Part shown: one piece after another, positions 25,350-34,119 of the stretch
Position numbering within the stretch: the first letter of the stretch is position 1
How the letters are laid out: each line of letters opens with the position of its first letter
Source of the DNA: Ramlibacter paludis
GTDB lineage: Bacteria > Pseudomonadota > Gammaproteobacteria > Burkholderiales > Burkholderiaceae_C
Assembly: GCF_022012305.1 (NCBI RefSeq)
Contig: NZ_JAKLTM010000006.1
Span: 124,001-188,000 of the forward strand
Reading direction: 5' to 3'
Length of the DNA stretch: 64,000 nt
Made by a program: the position numbers and the translations under genes
The notes under the pieces: generated by a model
What the model saw: only the letters and a program-made list of their open reading frames with translations
Told to the model about the DNA's origin: nothing
Database searches by the model: none

Positions 25350-27983
25350 TCAGCCCACGCTGTACGCGAAATCCTTGTCCTGCACCGTCACGTCGATGCG
25401 GGAGAGGGGCTTCTGTTCGATCAGCCGCCCCAGCACGATCTCCGACAGCCGCGGCAGCACGCTGTTGGTGAGGATCGCGTCGATCATGCGGCCTCCGCTT
25501 TCCACCTCGGTGCAGCGCGAAGCCACCAGGCCCACCACGTCGTCGGTGTACGAGAGCACCGCCTCGTGGTTGGCGCCGAAGCGCTTGACGATGCGATCGA
25601 GCTGCAGGCGGATGATCTGGGACAGCATCTGGTCCGACAGCGGGTAATAGGGAATGGTGACGATGCGGCCCAGCAGCGCGGGCGGGAACACCTTCAGCAG
25701 CGGGGCGCGCAGCGCCTTGGCGATTTCCTCGGGGCCGGGCGCCAGCTCGGGGTCGGCGCACAGGTCGGCGATGGTCTCGGTGCCGACGTTGGACGTCAGC
25801 AGGATCAGCGTGTTGCGGAAGTCGATCATGCGCCCTTCGCCGTCTTCCATCCAGCCCTTGTCGAAGACCTGGAAGAAGATCTCGTGCACGTCGGGGTGCG
25901 CCTTCTCCACCTCGTCGAGCAGGACCACGCTGTACGGCCGCCGGCGCACCGCCTCGGTCAGTACGCCGCCTTCGCCGTAGCCCACGTAGCCGGGCGGCGC
26001 GCCCTTGAGCGAGGAGACGGTGTGCGCCTCCTGGTATTCGCTCATGTTGATGGTGATGATGTTCTGCTCGCCGCCGTACATGGCGTCGGCCAGCGCCAGC
26101 GCGGTCTCGGTCTTGCCGACGCCCGAGGGCCCGCACAGCATGAACACGCCCACCGGCTTGTTCGGGTTGTCCAGGCGCGCGGCCGAGGTCTGGATGCGCT
26201 TGGCGATCATCTCCAGGCCGTGGCGCTGGCCGATGACGCGCTTGTCCAGCGTGTCCGCGAGCTTCAGGATGTTCTGGATCTCGTCGCCGACCATCTTGCC
26301 GACCGGGATGCCGGTCCAGTCCTGGACGACCGAGGCGACCACCATGTCGTCCACCGTCGGAATGACAAGCTGCGTTTCTTTCTGCAACTTCGAGAGCTCG
26401 CCTTGCGCCGCGTTGAGCGGGCCCATCAGCTCGCCGCGCTGCTCCGGCTCTTCGCGCATGCGGCGCCGCAGCTCCAGGATGCGGCCGGTCAGTTCCTTCT
26501 CGGTCTGCCAGCGCGCGTCGAGCGCCGCCAGCTCCTCGTTGAGCGCCGCCAGGTCCATCTCGATGGCGGTCAGGCGCTTGTCGTGCGACGCGCCAAAGTG
26601 GGTCTCGCGCTTGAGGATCTCCTGCTCGGTCTGCAGCACGTCGCGCTGGCGGCTGCGGTCCTCGATGGCGGCCGGCGTCGCGTACTGGCTCACGGCGACG
26701 CGGGCGCAGGCGGTGTCCAGCAGGCTCACGCCCTTGTCCGGCAGCTGGCGCGCCGGGATGTAGCGGTGCGACAGGCGCACGGCCGCTTCGACCGCCGTCT
26801 CCATGATCTCGACCTTGTGGTGCTGCTCGAGCACGGGCACCACGCCGCGCAGCATCTGGATGCCCTTCTCCTCGTCGGGCTCGCCCACCTGGATCACCTG
26901 GAAGCGGCGGGTGAGCGCCGGATCCTTCTCGAAGTACTTCTTGTATTCGGCGAAGGTGGTGGCGGCGACGGTGCGCAGCTTGCCGCGCGCCAGCGCCGGC
27001 TTCAGCAGGTTGGCGGCGTCGCCGGTGCCGGCCGCGCCGCCCGCGCCGATGAGCGTGTGGGCTTCGTCGATGAACAGGATGATGGGCGTGGCGGAGGACT
27101 GCACCTCCTCGATGACCTGGCGCAGGCGGTTCTCGAACTCGCCCTTCATGCTGGCGCCGGCCTGCAGCGCACCGAGGTCCAGCGAACAGATGCGCACGCC
27201 GCGCAGCTGGGGCGGCACGTCGCCCTTGACCACGCGCAGCGCGAAGCCTTCGACCACCGAGGTCTTGCCCACGCCCGCCTCGCCGGTGAGGATCGGGTTG
27301 TTCTGGCGCCGCCGCATGAGGATGTCGACGATCTGCCGGATCTCGTGGTCGCGGCCCAGCACCGGGTCGATCTCGCCCTTCTCCGCCTTGGCCGTCAGGT
27401 CCTGCGCGTACTTGGCCAGCGCGCTGTCCTTGGAGTCGCCCGGGCCCATCGCGCCCGACGCTTCGCCGAGCTGGCCGCTGCCGCCGGCCTGCGCGGCGCT
27501 TTGCGCTTCGACGCTGCCGGCGAGCAGTGTGTCGAATTCATCGGTGAGGCGCTCGACCTTGACCTTGCTGAACTCGCGCGAGATGGCCAGCAGCGCGTTG
27601 CGCAGCGTGTTCGACTTGAGCGCGCCGATCAGGATGTGCCCGGTGCGCACCTTGTGCGAGCCGTACATCACCGAGGCGTAGGTCCAGGCGCGCTCCACCG
27701 CTTCGTCGATGTGCGAGGAGAGGTCGGAGATGGAACTGCTGCCGCGCGGCAGGGCATCGAGGGCCGCCGTGAAGTCGGCCTGCAGGCGCGCGGGATCGAG
27801 GTCGAACTGGCGGGCGATGAGGGCGAGGTCGCCGTTCTCGATCTGCTTCAGCTGGAAAAGCCAGTGTACGAGTTCCACGTACGGGTTTCCCCGGAGCTTG
27901 CAGAACACGGTGGCCGACTCGAGGGCCTTGAAGGTGGTCGCATCGAGCTTGGAGAAAAGCTTGGACCTGCTGATTTCGCTCAT
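25350..27983 (-). CDS. tssH: ClpV AAA+ ATPase (TssH)
   Basis: 877 residues, standard for ClpV. The Clp-N domain spans about 1-160 and the first AAA+ module has GEAGVGKT near 234. An M-domain coiled coil lies at about 430-520 (DKRLTAIEMDLAALNEELAA). The second AAA+ has GPSGVGKTETALALAD near 617 and LLDEVEKAHPDVHEIFFQVF. The C-terminal ClpB-D2 small domain closes the protein. It disassembles contracted TssBC sheaths so they can be reused. It is the first gene of the minus-strand operon, with tagH divergent. Confidence 0.97.
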   Translation of the reverse strand: MSEISRSKLFSKLDATTFKALESATVFCKLRGNPYVELVHWLFQLKQIENGDLALIARQFDLDPARLQADFTAALDALPRGSSSISDLSSHIDEAVERAWTYASVMYGSHKVRTGHILIGALKSNTLRNALLAISREFSKVKVERLTDEFDTLLAGSVEAQSAAQAGGSGQLGEASGAMGPGDSKDSALAKYAQDLTAKAEKGEIDPVLGRDHEIRQIVDILMRRRQNNPILTGEAGVGKTSVVEGFALRVVKGDVPPQLRGVRICSLDLGALQAGASMKGEFENRLRQVIEEVQSSATPIILFIDEAHTLIGAGGAAGTGDAANLLKPALARGKLRTVAATTFAEYKKYFEKDPALTRRFQVIQVGEPDEEKGIQMLRGVVPVLEQHHKVEIMETAVEAAVRLSHRYIPARQLPDKGVSLLDTACARVAVSQYATPAAIEDRSRQRDVLQTEQEILKRETHFGASHDKRLTAIEMDLAALNEELAALDARWQTEKELTGRILELRRRMREEPEQRGELMGPLNAAQGELSKLQKETQLVIPTVDDMVVASVVQDWTGIPVGKMVGDEIQNILKLADTLDKRVIGQRHGLEMIAKRIQTSAARLDNPNKPVGVFMLCGPSGVGKTETALALADAMYGGEQNIITINMSEYQEAHTVSSLKGAPPGYVGYGEGGVLTEAVRRRPYSVVLLDEVEKAHPDVHEIFFQVFDKGWMEDGEGRMIDFRNTLILLTSNVGTETIADLCADPELAPGPEEIAKALRAPLLKVFPPALLGRIVTIPYYPLSDQMLSQIIRLQLDRIVKRFGANHEAVLSYTDDVVGLVASRCTEVESGGRMIDAILTNSVLPRLSEIVLGRLIEQKPLSRIDVTVQDKDFAYSVG

Positions 27984-28067
27984 GGAGACCCCTGCAAATG
28001 AATTGCGTGATCCCCAACGACTTCAACTTCGCGCCTCCACCCCAAGGGGGAGACGTCTGTTTATGAC

Positions 28068-28097
28068 TTTACATTTTCATAATATCTGACCGATACT
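28068..28097 (+). promoter_or_regulatory. Predicted promoter of tagH
   Basis: TTTACA (28068-28073), an 18-bp spacer and GATACT (28092-28097). It would start transcription about 50 nt before the GTG of tagH. It overlaps the opposing clpV promoter, so firing of one may hinder the other. Confidence 0.4.
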
Positions 28098-28107
28098 TTT
28101 ACGACAA
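28079..28107 (-). promoter_or_regulatory. Predicted sigma-70 promoter of the clpV operon
   Basis: On the minus strand, TTGTCG (28107-28102), a 17-bp spacer and TATTAT (28084-28079). It is about 90 nt before the clpV start and lies in the only AT-rich patch of this part of the window. No -24/-12 (sigma-54) motif was found by eye. Confidence 0.5.
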
Positions 28108-28153
28108 TACCTCCTCCGCGCGATTGTGCCGAGACCGAAGGGACCGCTTCAAC

Positions 28154-29965
28154 GTGACCGTCCTCGTGCATTTCTCTGGACCGTCTTTCAGCAAGTCTGT
28201 GGTCCTCCAGCCCGCAGCGCCACCCCTCGACGTGGGACGCGATGCGCAGGCCGGCGTCTACCTGCCCGACAACGACCGCCTCATCTCGCGGCGCCACTGC
28301 ACTCTGGAGTGGGACCAGGGGGGCGTCAAGGTCACCGTGTTGTCGAAAGTAAATGGCATCACCACGCCGCGCGGCGAGTTCAACATCGGCCAGTCGGTGG
28401 TGATTCCACCGGGTGAATCCGCGCAGCTCGGTCGCTACACATTCGTGTGCGAACGCGGCGGCGCTGGGGCCGGCGCGCCGGCGATGGCCGCGCCAGCCGC
28501 GATGCCGGCACCCGCCGACGATCCCTTCCAGGTATTCGGCGGCGCGGCGGCGCCCGCGGGTTCGAACTCGGTCTTCGACGATCCCTTCTTCAACACGCCG
28601 GCGCGCGCACCGGCGCCTGCGCTCGACATGCCGGCGGCGCTCGATGCGATGAGCGGCAGGCCCGCGCATGGCGGCGCGAGCTTCAGCGGCGCCGCGCCGG
28701 GCGCCGAGCTCGATCCGCTCGCGGCCTTCGGCGGCAGCCAGCCGCCCGCGCACTCCTCGGTGTCGATCGACGAATTCCTGGGCGGCGCCGGCAACCAGCC
28801 GCGCGGACTGGGCGCGGCACAGATGCTGCGGCCCGAATCGGAAGGCCCCGCACGCAAGCTGGCCACCGACCACGTGCACGACTTCAACCTGCCGCTGCGG
28901 CCGATGAACATGCAGCCGGTGCCGCCGCCTGCGCCCACCGCACCGCTCGCGGACGATCCGCTCGCGGCGCTGGACGCACTCGCTGCGTTCGGCGCGCCGC
29001 CGGCGACGGCAGCGCCGCGCGCAGCCGCCGCACCGGCGCCCTCGGCGGCGCCCGCCGCACCCGCCGCCAAGTCCGCGGATCCCTGGGCCGATTTCGCCAG
29101 CGAATGGGTGCCACCCGGCGGCCGGGCCAAGGACAAGCCGGCTCCGCAGGCACCGCTCAACCACGCCTTCGACGATGCCTTCTCCTCGTCCACCGCGTGG
29201 CACGTCGAGGACATGCCCGACACCGTGGTCGATCCGCTGGCCAGCGCTTCGTTCGAGAGCGACAAGGTCCTGAACGCCGCCTTCTCGGTGCCGCCGCCCA
29301 CCGCCGCCCCCAGCGCGAACTTCGAAGCCAACGCCGCAGCGTTGCAGGCACTGTGCAAGGGCCTGGGTATCGGCGGGCCACGGCAACTGTCCGACGCCGA
29401 GTGGGAGCACCTGGGCCAGTCGATCCGGCAAATCGTGCAGGGCCTGAGCGACCTCATGAACGTGCGTGCCGAGCTCAAGCGCGAGATGCGCGCGGCCGAC
29501 CGCACCATGCTGGGCGCGCAGGAGAACAACCCGCTCAAGAGCAGCATGCCGATGGACGAACTGCTGCACTACCTGCTGTTCATGCCGCAGGGCGCGGCCG
29601 GCTACATGCCGGTGCCGCGGGCGCTGGCGGAAAGCATCACCGACCTGCGGGCGCACGAGTTCGCCTCGCTGGCCGCCGTGCGCGCCGTGGTGGAAGGTTC
29701 GATCAAGGAGTTCGATCCCGCCAAGCTGCGCGCCACCCTGATGAAGGGCAAGCGCAGCATCGCCACCGCCATCGACAACGCGCGCCTGTGGGACCTCTAC
29801 ACCACCCACTACGAGGACAAGGGCCAGCACATGGCCGACTGGCTGGAGCAGGTGTTCAACCGCCACTTCATGCCGGCGTACACGCGCGAGGCCGACCGCC
29901 TGCGGCGCGAAGCGCAGTCCCAGCAGCCGCCCGCCCAACCGACGCCCCCGCCGCACCGCGGCTGA
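28154..29965 (+). CDS. tagH: T6SS FHA-domain protein TagH
   Basis: 603 residues from GTG 28154 (GAAGGGA upstream); an earlier TTG is in frame but less likely. The FHA domain (about 1-95) shows DVGRDAQAGVYLPDNDRLISRRHCTLEWD, so the phosphothreonine-binding S-RRH motif is intact. A long low-complexity Ala/Pro linker (about 100-390) leads to the conserved VI_FHA C-terminal domain, with LMNVRAELKREMRAADRTML, NPLKSSMPMDELLHYLLFM and HFMPAYTREADRLRRE. TagH/Fha proteins scaffold T6SS activation after phosphorylation by PpkA. It is transcribed divergently from clpV. Confidence 0.94.
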   Translation: MTVLVHFSGPSFSKSVVLQPAAPPLDVGRDAQAGVYLPDNDRLISRRHCTLEWDQGGVKVTVLSKVNGITTPRGEFNIGQSVVIPPGESAQLGRYTFVCERGGAGAGAPAMAAPAAMPAPADDPFQVFGGAAAPAGSNSVFDDPFFNTPARAPAPALDMPAALDAMSGRPAHGGASFSGAAPGAELDPLAAFGGSQPPAHSSVSIDEFLGGAGNQPRGLGAAQMLRPESEGPARKLATDHVHDFNLPLRPMNMQPVPPPAPTAPLADDPLAALDALAAFGAPPATAAPRAAAAPAPSAAPAAPAAKSADPWADFASEWVPPGGRAKDKPAPQAPLNHAFDDAFSSSTAWHVEDMPDTVVDPLASASFESDKVLNAAFSVPPPTAAPSANFEANAAALQALCKGLGIGGPRQLSDAEWEHLGQSIRQIVQGLSDLMNVRAELKREMRAADRTMLGAQENNPLKSSMPMDELLHYLLFMPQGAAGYMPVPRALAESITDLRAHEFASLAAVRAVVEGSIKEFDPAKLRATLMKGKRSIATAIDNARLWDLYTTHYEDKGQHMADWLEQVFNRHFMPAYTREADRLRREAQSQQPPAQPTPPPHRG

Positions 29966-30026
29966 GAGCCGGCACCTACGCGCAAGCGCAGCCGCCGGCT
30001 GGCGGCCGGCTGCCGCGTCGTCCTAC

Positions 30027-30049
30027 AGGGAGGGGATGGCGCCCTCCCT
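30027..30049 (+). terminator. Hairpin after tagH
   Basis: Perfect 8-bp stem AGGGAGGG / CCCTCCCT with a 7-nt loop (GATGGCG), 61 bp after tagH. It has no U-tract. It also buries a purine-rich, ribosome-site-like run just upstream of the next gene, so it could lower translation of that gene rather than end tagH transcription. Confidence 0.5.
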
Positions 30050-30062
30050 ATGGTGGGCTCCT

Positions 30063-30452
30063 ATGAAACGCCGTCCGGACCAGCCCGAACTGCCCAACTA
30101 TCCGCTGGTCGCGCGCGCCTACGAGATGGCGCGCGCCGTCACCTGCCGCTCTTCCGAGACGCTGCGGGTCGGCATCGTCGACCGCTCGGGCACGATGACG
30201 GCCGAAGGCGTGCTGCGCGGCTACAGCCAGGCCGGCGTGTTCGCGGAGCTGCTGCGCAAGATCGGCTACCAGGAGCTGCTGCCGCGCACGGCCCAGCGCA
30301 TCTGCGAATGCCATGTCGCCTTCGTCGCGCCGCATTCGACGGGCGAGGCGATGCCGCAATCGATCCTGCCGCAGGCGGTGCTCGATCTCGACCTCTGGCC
30401 GGGCATCGGCTTCGAGACCTCGCGGCGGCGCGAGCCGGAACTGGTCGACTAG
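30063..30452 (+). CDS. Hypothetical protein, 129 residues
   Basis: Start taken at ATG 30063 (MKRRPDQ). An in-frame ATG at 30036 lies in a hairpin loop with no spacing from a GGGAGGGG run, so it is less likely. The protein is soluble with no signal or membrane segment. It contains the phrases LRVGIVDRSGTMTAEGVLRGYSQ (residues about 38-60) and AQRICECHVAFVAPH. I do not recognise a family. Codon use matches its neighbours. Its stop overlaps the stop region of the convergent Ldh gene by 4 bp, which supports a real, tightly packed gene. Confidence 0.6.
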   Translation: MKRRPDQPELPNYPLVARAYEMARAVTCRSSETLRVGIVDRSGTMTAEGVLRGYSQAGVFAELLRKIGYQELLPRTAQRICECHVAFVAPHSTGEAMPQSILPQAVLDLDLWPGIGFETSRRREPELVD

Positions 30453-31510
30453 CGACCGGCCGGCAAGGCCACGTCCAGCTTCTTCGCCCACCCCGCCAGC
30501 GCGTCCATGATCCCGGCGTGCAGCGTCACGCCTTCGCGCCGCTGCGCCTCGGCGAGCTGGAAGCCCTTCTCCCCCGGCAGGCGGACGGCCCTGCCCTCGC
30601 GCGCCGCACGCGACGCATGGCAGCGGCGCACCACTTCACCGGTCTGGCGCTGGAAGGCTTCCAGCCCCGCAAAGGCCGCGGGGTCCATCACCTGCAGGAA
30701 GACGGTCGCGCCCCAGCCTTCCTTCGGGTCGGCGCGCCCGTGGCCGGACAGGCCGCCGGTCAACGCCTCCACCAGCAGCGAGAGTCCGTAGCCCTTGTGG
30801 CCTGAATCGAGCCCGCCCAGCGGCAGGATCGTGCCCTTCGGTTCCTGGAACAGAACGGCCGGGTCGTCGCTCGGCTGGCCGTGCCCGTCGATCACCCAGG
30901 GCGCCGGCAGCTTGCCGCCTTCCGCATGCAGGCGATTGGTCAGGCCGTTGGTGGTCGCCGAGGTCGAGATGTCCATCACGACCGGCAGGCCCGGCGCCGG
31001 AATGCCGGCGGACAGCGGGTTCGGCGTGAACACCGGGTCGAGCCCGCCGAAGGGCGCGACGCTCGCGGAGTTCGGGTCCGAGCAGGCCAGCAGCAGCAGC
31101 AGGCCCTGGTCGGTGGCGCGTTTGTGGAAGCTCGCCAGGCTGGCGATGTGGTGGCTGCGGCGGATCACGACCGTGCCCGTGCCCATGCGGCGGGCGCGCT
31201 CGGCCGCGGCTTCCAGCGCCTGCAGCACGAGCCACGGCCCCGGCAGGCGGCGGCCGTCCCAGGTCAGCGCGGCCGGAGCGTCGCTCACGACTTCGGGGCC
31301 GCCCTGCACGTTCATGGTCCCGGCCTCGATCTCGCGCAGGTACGAGCCCAGCAGCTGCAGGCCGTGGGTGGTGTGGCCCATCAGGTCGCCTTCGACCAGG
31401 ATGCCGGCGACGGCCTGCGCCTTGTCGTCGGGCATGCCGGCGGCGTGCAGCAGGCGTTGGGCAAAGGCCAGGAGATCGGCGGCGGCATAGCGCGGTGGGG
31501 TGGTGCTCAT
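30449..31510 (-). CDS. Ldh-family NAD(P)-dependent oxidoreductase
   Basis: 353 residues of the malate/L-sulfolactate/ureidoglycolate dehydrogenase family, which is unrelated to classical MDH. Typical elements are DLMGHTTHGLQLLGSYLREI near the N-terminus with the catalytic-type His, VVIRRSHHIASLASF, SVAPFGGLDPVFTPNPLSAGIP, VVMDISTSATTNGLTNRL and LDSGHKGYGLSLLVEALTGGLSGHG. Members reduce or oxidise 2-hydroxy acids with NAD(P)H; the substrate cannot be told here. It is a single gene, divergent from the cardiolipin synthase gene. Confidence 0.88.
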   Translation of the reverse strand: MSTTPPRYAAADLLAFAQRLLHAAGMPDDKAQAVAGILVEGDLMGHTTHGLQLLGSYLREIEAGTMNVQGGPEVVSDAPAALTWDGRRLPGPWLVLQALEAAAERARRMGTGTVVIRRSHHIASLASFHKRATDQGLLLLLACSDPNSASVAPFGGLDPVFTPNPLSAGIPAPGLPVVMDISTSATTNGLTNRLHAEGGKLPAPWVIDGHGQPSDDPAVLFQEPKGTILPLGGLDSGHKGYGLSLLVEALTGGLSGHGRADPKEGWGATVFLQVMDPAAFAGLEAFQRQTGEVVRRCHASRAAREGRAVRLPGEKGFQLAEAQRREGVTLHAGIMDALAGWAKKLDVALPAGR

Positions 31511-31609
31511 GGTCCCGCCAGTCTACGGGACGGCCTTGTGTCCTACCTGAGCGGGGCGCCGCCGCCCCGAGAATTCCGCAAGCCACGGCAGAGTCAATAC
31601 CACCCCACC

Positions 31610-32881
31610 ATGTTCGTCCTCGATTCCGCTTTCTGGTTCTGGCTGCTGCTGGGACTCGTCGTCCTGCTGGTCATCGTGATCTGGTCGATCCGCCGGCACC
31701 GCAGCCCGATCCTGCACGTCCAGTGCGAGTCGACCATCGACAAGCTGATGCCCTCGCTCTCGGGCCTGTCGCTCAGCACCGCGGTGGACGGCAACACCGT
31801 CGAAGTGCTGCAGAACGGCGCGTTCTTCGACGTGCTGGAGGAGCGCATCCGAGCGGCGCAGCACTCGGTGCACTTCGAAACCTTTCTGTGGAAGCCCGGC
31901 GCGCTCGGCACCCGCCTCGCCACGGCGCTGATGGAGCGCGCGCGCGCCGGCGTCGTGGTGCGCCTCATGCTCGACGCCCAGGGCTCCAAGACGATCGAGG
32001 CCGACACGGTGGAGCGCATGCGCGAGGCCGGCTGCAAGGTCAAGTTCTTCCACAAGCGCTCGATCTACACCATCGGCGTGCTGAACGACCGCGACCACCG
32101 CAAGATGGTCATCATCGACGGCAAGGAGGCCTTCGTCGGGGGCCATTGCGTCGTCGACGACTGGCTGGGCGACGCCGAGGACAAGCTGCACTTCTCCGAC
32201 GTCAGCGTCTGGCTGCACGGACCCGTCGTGCACAGCATCCAGGGCGCCTTCAGCGAGAACTGGACGGGCGAGACCGGCGAGGTGTTCGTCGGCGACGAGT
32301 TCTACCCGGTGCTGGAGAAGGTGGGCGACGTCTCGATCTTCGCGGCCTATGTCAAGCCCGAGAACTCGGCGCCCGCGGTCAAGCTGCTGCACCACACGGC
32401 CTTGTGCCTGGCCAAGAAGCGCATCTGGATCCAGAACCCTTACTTCATCCCCAAGAAAGAAGCGATCGCGGCCCTGGTGAACGCGGTCAAGCGGGGCGTC
32501 GACGTGCGGGTGATGATGCCGGCCACCTCCGGCTCGGACAGTCCCACGGTGCAGCATGCCGGCCACTACCACTTCGAGCAGCTGCTGGAAGGCGGGGTGC
32601 GCCTGTTCGAATACCCGCACACGCTGCTGCACCAGAAGATCATGACGATCGACGGCTGCTGGTCGGCAGTGGGCTCCACCAACTTCGACGACCGCTCCTT
32701 CGACACCAACGACGAGATTTCGCTGGGCATCCTGGACGCCGGCGTGGCCGCGCAGTTCGACGCGGTGTTCGAGCGCTACGTGAAGCGCGCGCCGGAAGTG
32801 ACGCTGGCCAAATGGAAGAAGCGCAGCCTCGGCGTGAAGTTCTACGCCGCCGCGGCCTACCTCATCCACGACATCCTGTAG
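31610..32881 (+). CDS. Cardiolipin synthase-like phospholipase D protein
   Basis: 423 residues. An N-terminal membrane helix (about 8-27) is followed by two HKD motifs: H163-K165-D170 (HRKMVIID) and H341-K343-D348 (HQKIMTID, then GSTNFDDRS). This matches cardiolipin synthases of the ClsA/ClsB type, which condense two phosphatidylglycerols or transfer a phosphatidyl group at the inner membrane. Only one membrane helix is seen, fewer than ClsA, so it is closer to ClsB or a general PLD-type transferase. It stands alone between divergent and convergent neighbours. Confidence 0.88.
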   Translation: MFVLDSAFWFWLLLGLVVLLVIVIWSIRRHRSPILHVQCESTIDKLMPSLSGLSLSTAVDGNTVEVLQNGAFFDVLEERIRAAQHSVHFETFLWKPGALGTRLATALMERARAGVVVRLMLDAQGSKTIEADTVERMREAGCKVKFFHKRSIYTIGVLNDRDHRKMVIIDGKEAFVGGHCVVDDWLGDAEDKLHFSDVSVWLHGPVVHSIQGAFSENWTGETGEVFVGDEFYPVLEKVGDVSIFAAYVKPENSAPAVKLLHHTALCLAKKRIWIQNPYFIPKKEAIAALVNAVKRGVDVRVMMPATSGSDSPTVQHAGHYHFEQLLEGGVRLFEYPHTLLHQKIMTIDGCWSAVGSTNFDDRSFDTNDEISLGILDAGVAAQFDAVFERYVKRAPEVTLAKWKKRSLGVKFYAAAAYLIHDIL

Positions 32882-32888
32882 GTCCGGC

Positions 32889-34040
32889 CTAAGCCGCCAG
32901 TTGCGGCGCGATGCCGACGTAACGCCCGCGCGGGCGAATCACCTCGGCCACGCCCAGCTGCTCCAGGCTGTGTGCCAGCAGGCCCACGCTGCGCGCGGTG
33001 GCGAACAGCGCGAAGGCCGAATCGGCGGGCAGCCTGTGGTGCGCCACCAGCGCCGCGAGCGCCACGTCGATGTTCGGCTGCAGGCCGGTGAGCTGCGTGG
33101 CCTTCTCGATGAAGCGCGCCATGCCCTTCGGCAGTTCGAACAGCGCCAGAAGCGCCGCGGCCCGCGGATCGCCATCGGGATAGAGATGGTGGCCGAACCC
33201 CGGCAGCGGCAGCCCCGTGGACAGGTAGTGCGCCACCACCTGCTCGTCGCCCAGCCGCTCCACCTCGCCGAACAGCGCCGTCACGCGGCCGGATGCGTCG
33301 CCATGCGCCGGGCCGGAGAGCGCGGCCAGTCCGGCCAGCAGGCAGGCGGGCAGCGATGCGCCGGTCGATGCCGCGATGCGCGCGGCAAAGGCGGAGCTGG
33401 TCAGCTCGTGGTCCACCAGCAGCACCAGCGCCGTGCGCAGCAGCTCGGCGACGCGCGCCGGTTGCTTCCAGCCTTGGGCGAATCGCAGGTGCAGCGGCTT
33501 GCTGCCGGCTTGGGCGCCGAAGGCTTCGGCCAGCTGGCCGACGAGGCCCTGCGCCTCGGCATGCAGCACGCGCGTCATGCGCCCGCGCGTCGAGTGGCCG
33601 CCCGCCGCCAAGCCGGCGAGGGCGGCGAAGGCAGCGGCACGACCGGGCTTGCCGGCGCGCGCCAGGGGCGGCGCCGAGAAGTCGACAGCCTGCCCCGCGT
33701 CCCACAGCAACTGCGCCGCCTGCTCCACGGTCGCCGTCGCCGCGAGCCGCACGGCGTCCTGCCCGCGGTAGTACAGCCGCCCCTTGAAGAAGGTGCTGAG
33801 CGCTGTGGGCACGCTGGGTTCGGCGCCGAACAAGGTGTTGGCCGCCAGCGTTTCGTGCTTGCGGCCGGCCTGCTTGCGCCTGGCCAGGCCGGCCACGTCC
33901 TCGGCGCGGTAGAGGCTGCGCCGCGTGTCCGCGGGGTCGGGCATCACTTCGAGCTTGCCGCGGCTCACGTAGGCATAGACGGTCTGGGGCTGCACGCCGA
34001 GCTGGTCGCAAGCCTCCGCCATCGAAATCCAGGACGCCAT
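32889..34040 (-). CDS. Citrate synthase-family protein with N-terminal MerR-like HTH
   Basis: 383 residues. Residues 4-55 form a MerR/excisionase-like helix-turn-helix (SMAEACDQLGVQPQTVYAYVSRGKLE, then RRSLYRAEDVAGLARRK). Residues 60-383 are a citrate-synthase fold with the conserved H211 (DHELTSSAF), H246 (GPAHG), H284 (GFGHHLY) and D325 (NIDVALAAL), so the catalytic triad positions are kept. It may condense an acyl-CoA with oxaloacetate or a related 2-oxoacid, and may also bind DNA and regulate itself or the divergent dehydrogenase. Both roles are inferred. The enzyme half is shorter than housekeeping GltA. Confidence 0.88.
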   Translation of the reverse strand: MASWISMAEACDQLGVQPQTVYAYVSRGKLEVMPDPADTRRSLYRAEDVAGLARRKQAGRKHETLAANTLFGAEPSVPTALSTFFKGRLYYRGQDAVRLAATATVEQAAQLLWDAGQAVDFSAPPLARAGKPGRAAAFAALAGLAAGGHSTRGRMTRVLHAEAQGLVGQLAEAFGAQAGSKPLHLRFAQGWKQPARVAELLRTALVLLVDHELTSSAFAARIAASTGASLPACLLAGLAALSGPAHGDASGRVTALFGEVERLGDEQVVAHYLSTGLPLPGFGHHLYPDGDPRAAALLALFELPKGMARFIEKATQLTGLQPNIDVALAALVAHHRLPADSAFALFATARSVGLLAHSLEQLGVAEVIRPRGRYVGIAPQLAA

Positions 34041-34061
34041 GTTCTCCTCGCGAACTTTTAT

Positions 34062-34084
34062 ATATTGATTTTATACGTCAATAT
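34062..34084. promoter_or_regulatory. Inverted repeat in divergent promoter region
   Basis: Perfect 7-bp arms ATATTGA and TCAATAT separated by 9 bp. It lies in the short AT-rich gap between the HTH-citrate-synthase gene and the hydroxyacid dehydrogenase gene. A plausible operator for the HTH protein encoded next door. Confidence 0.5.
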
Positions 34085-34119
34085 TGCCTATTCAATCAAG
34101 CATTGACAAGATAAGCGCC

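Noticed and set aside
34103..34108. TTGACA as a -35 box for the hydroxyacid dehydrogenase gene
   Set aside because: It lies only 11 bp from the start codon, leaving no room for a -10 and leader.
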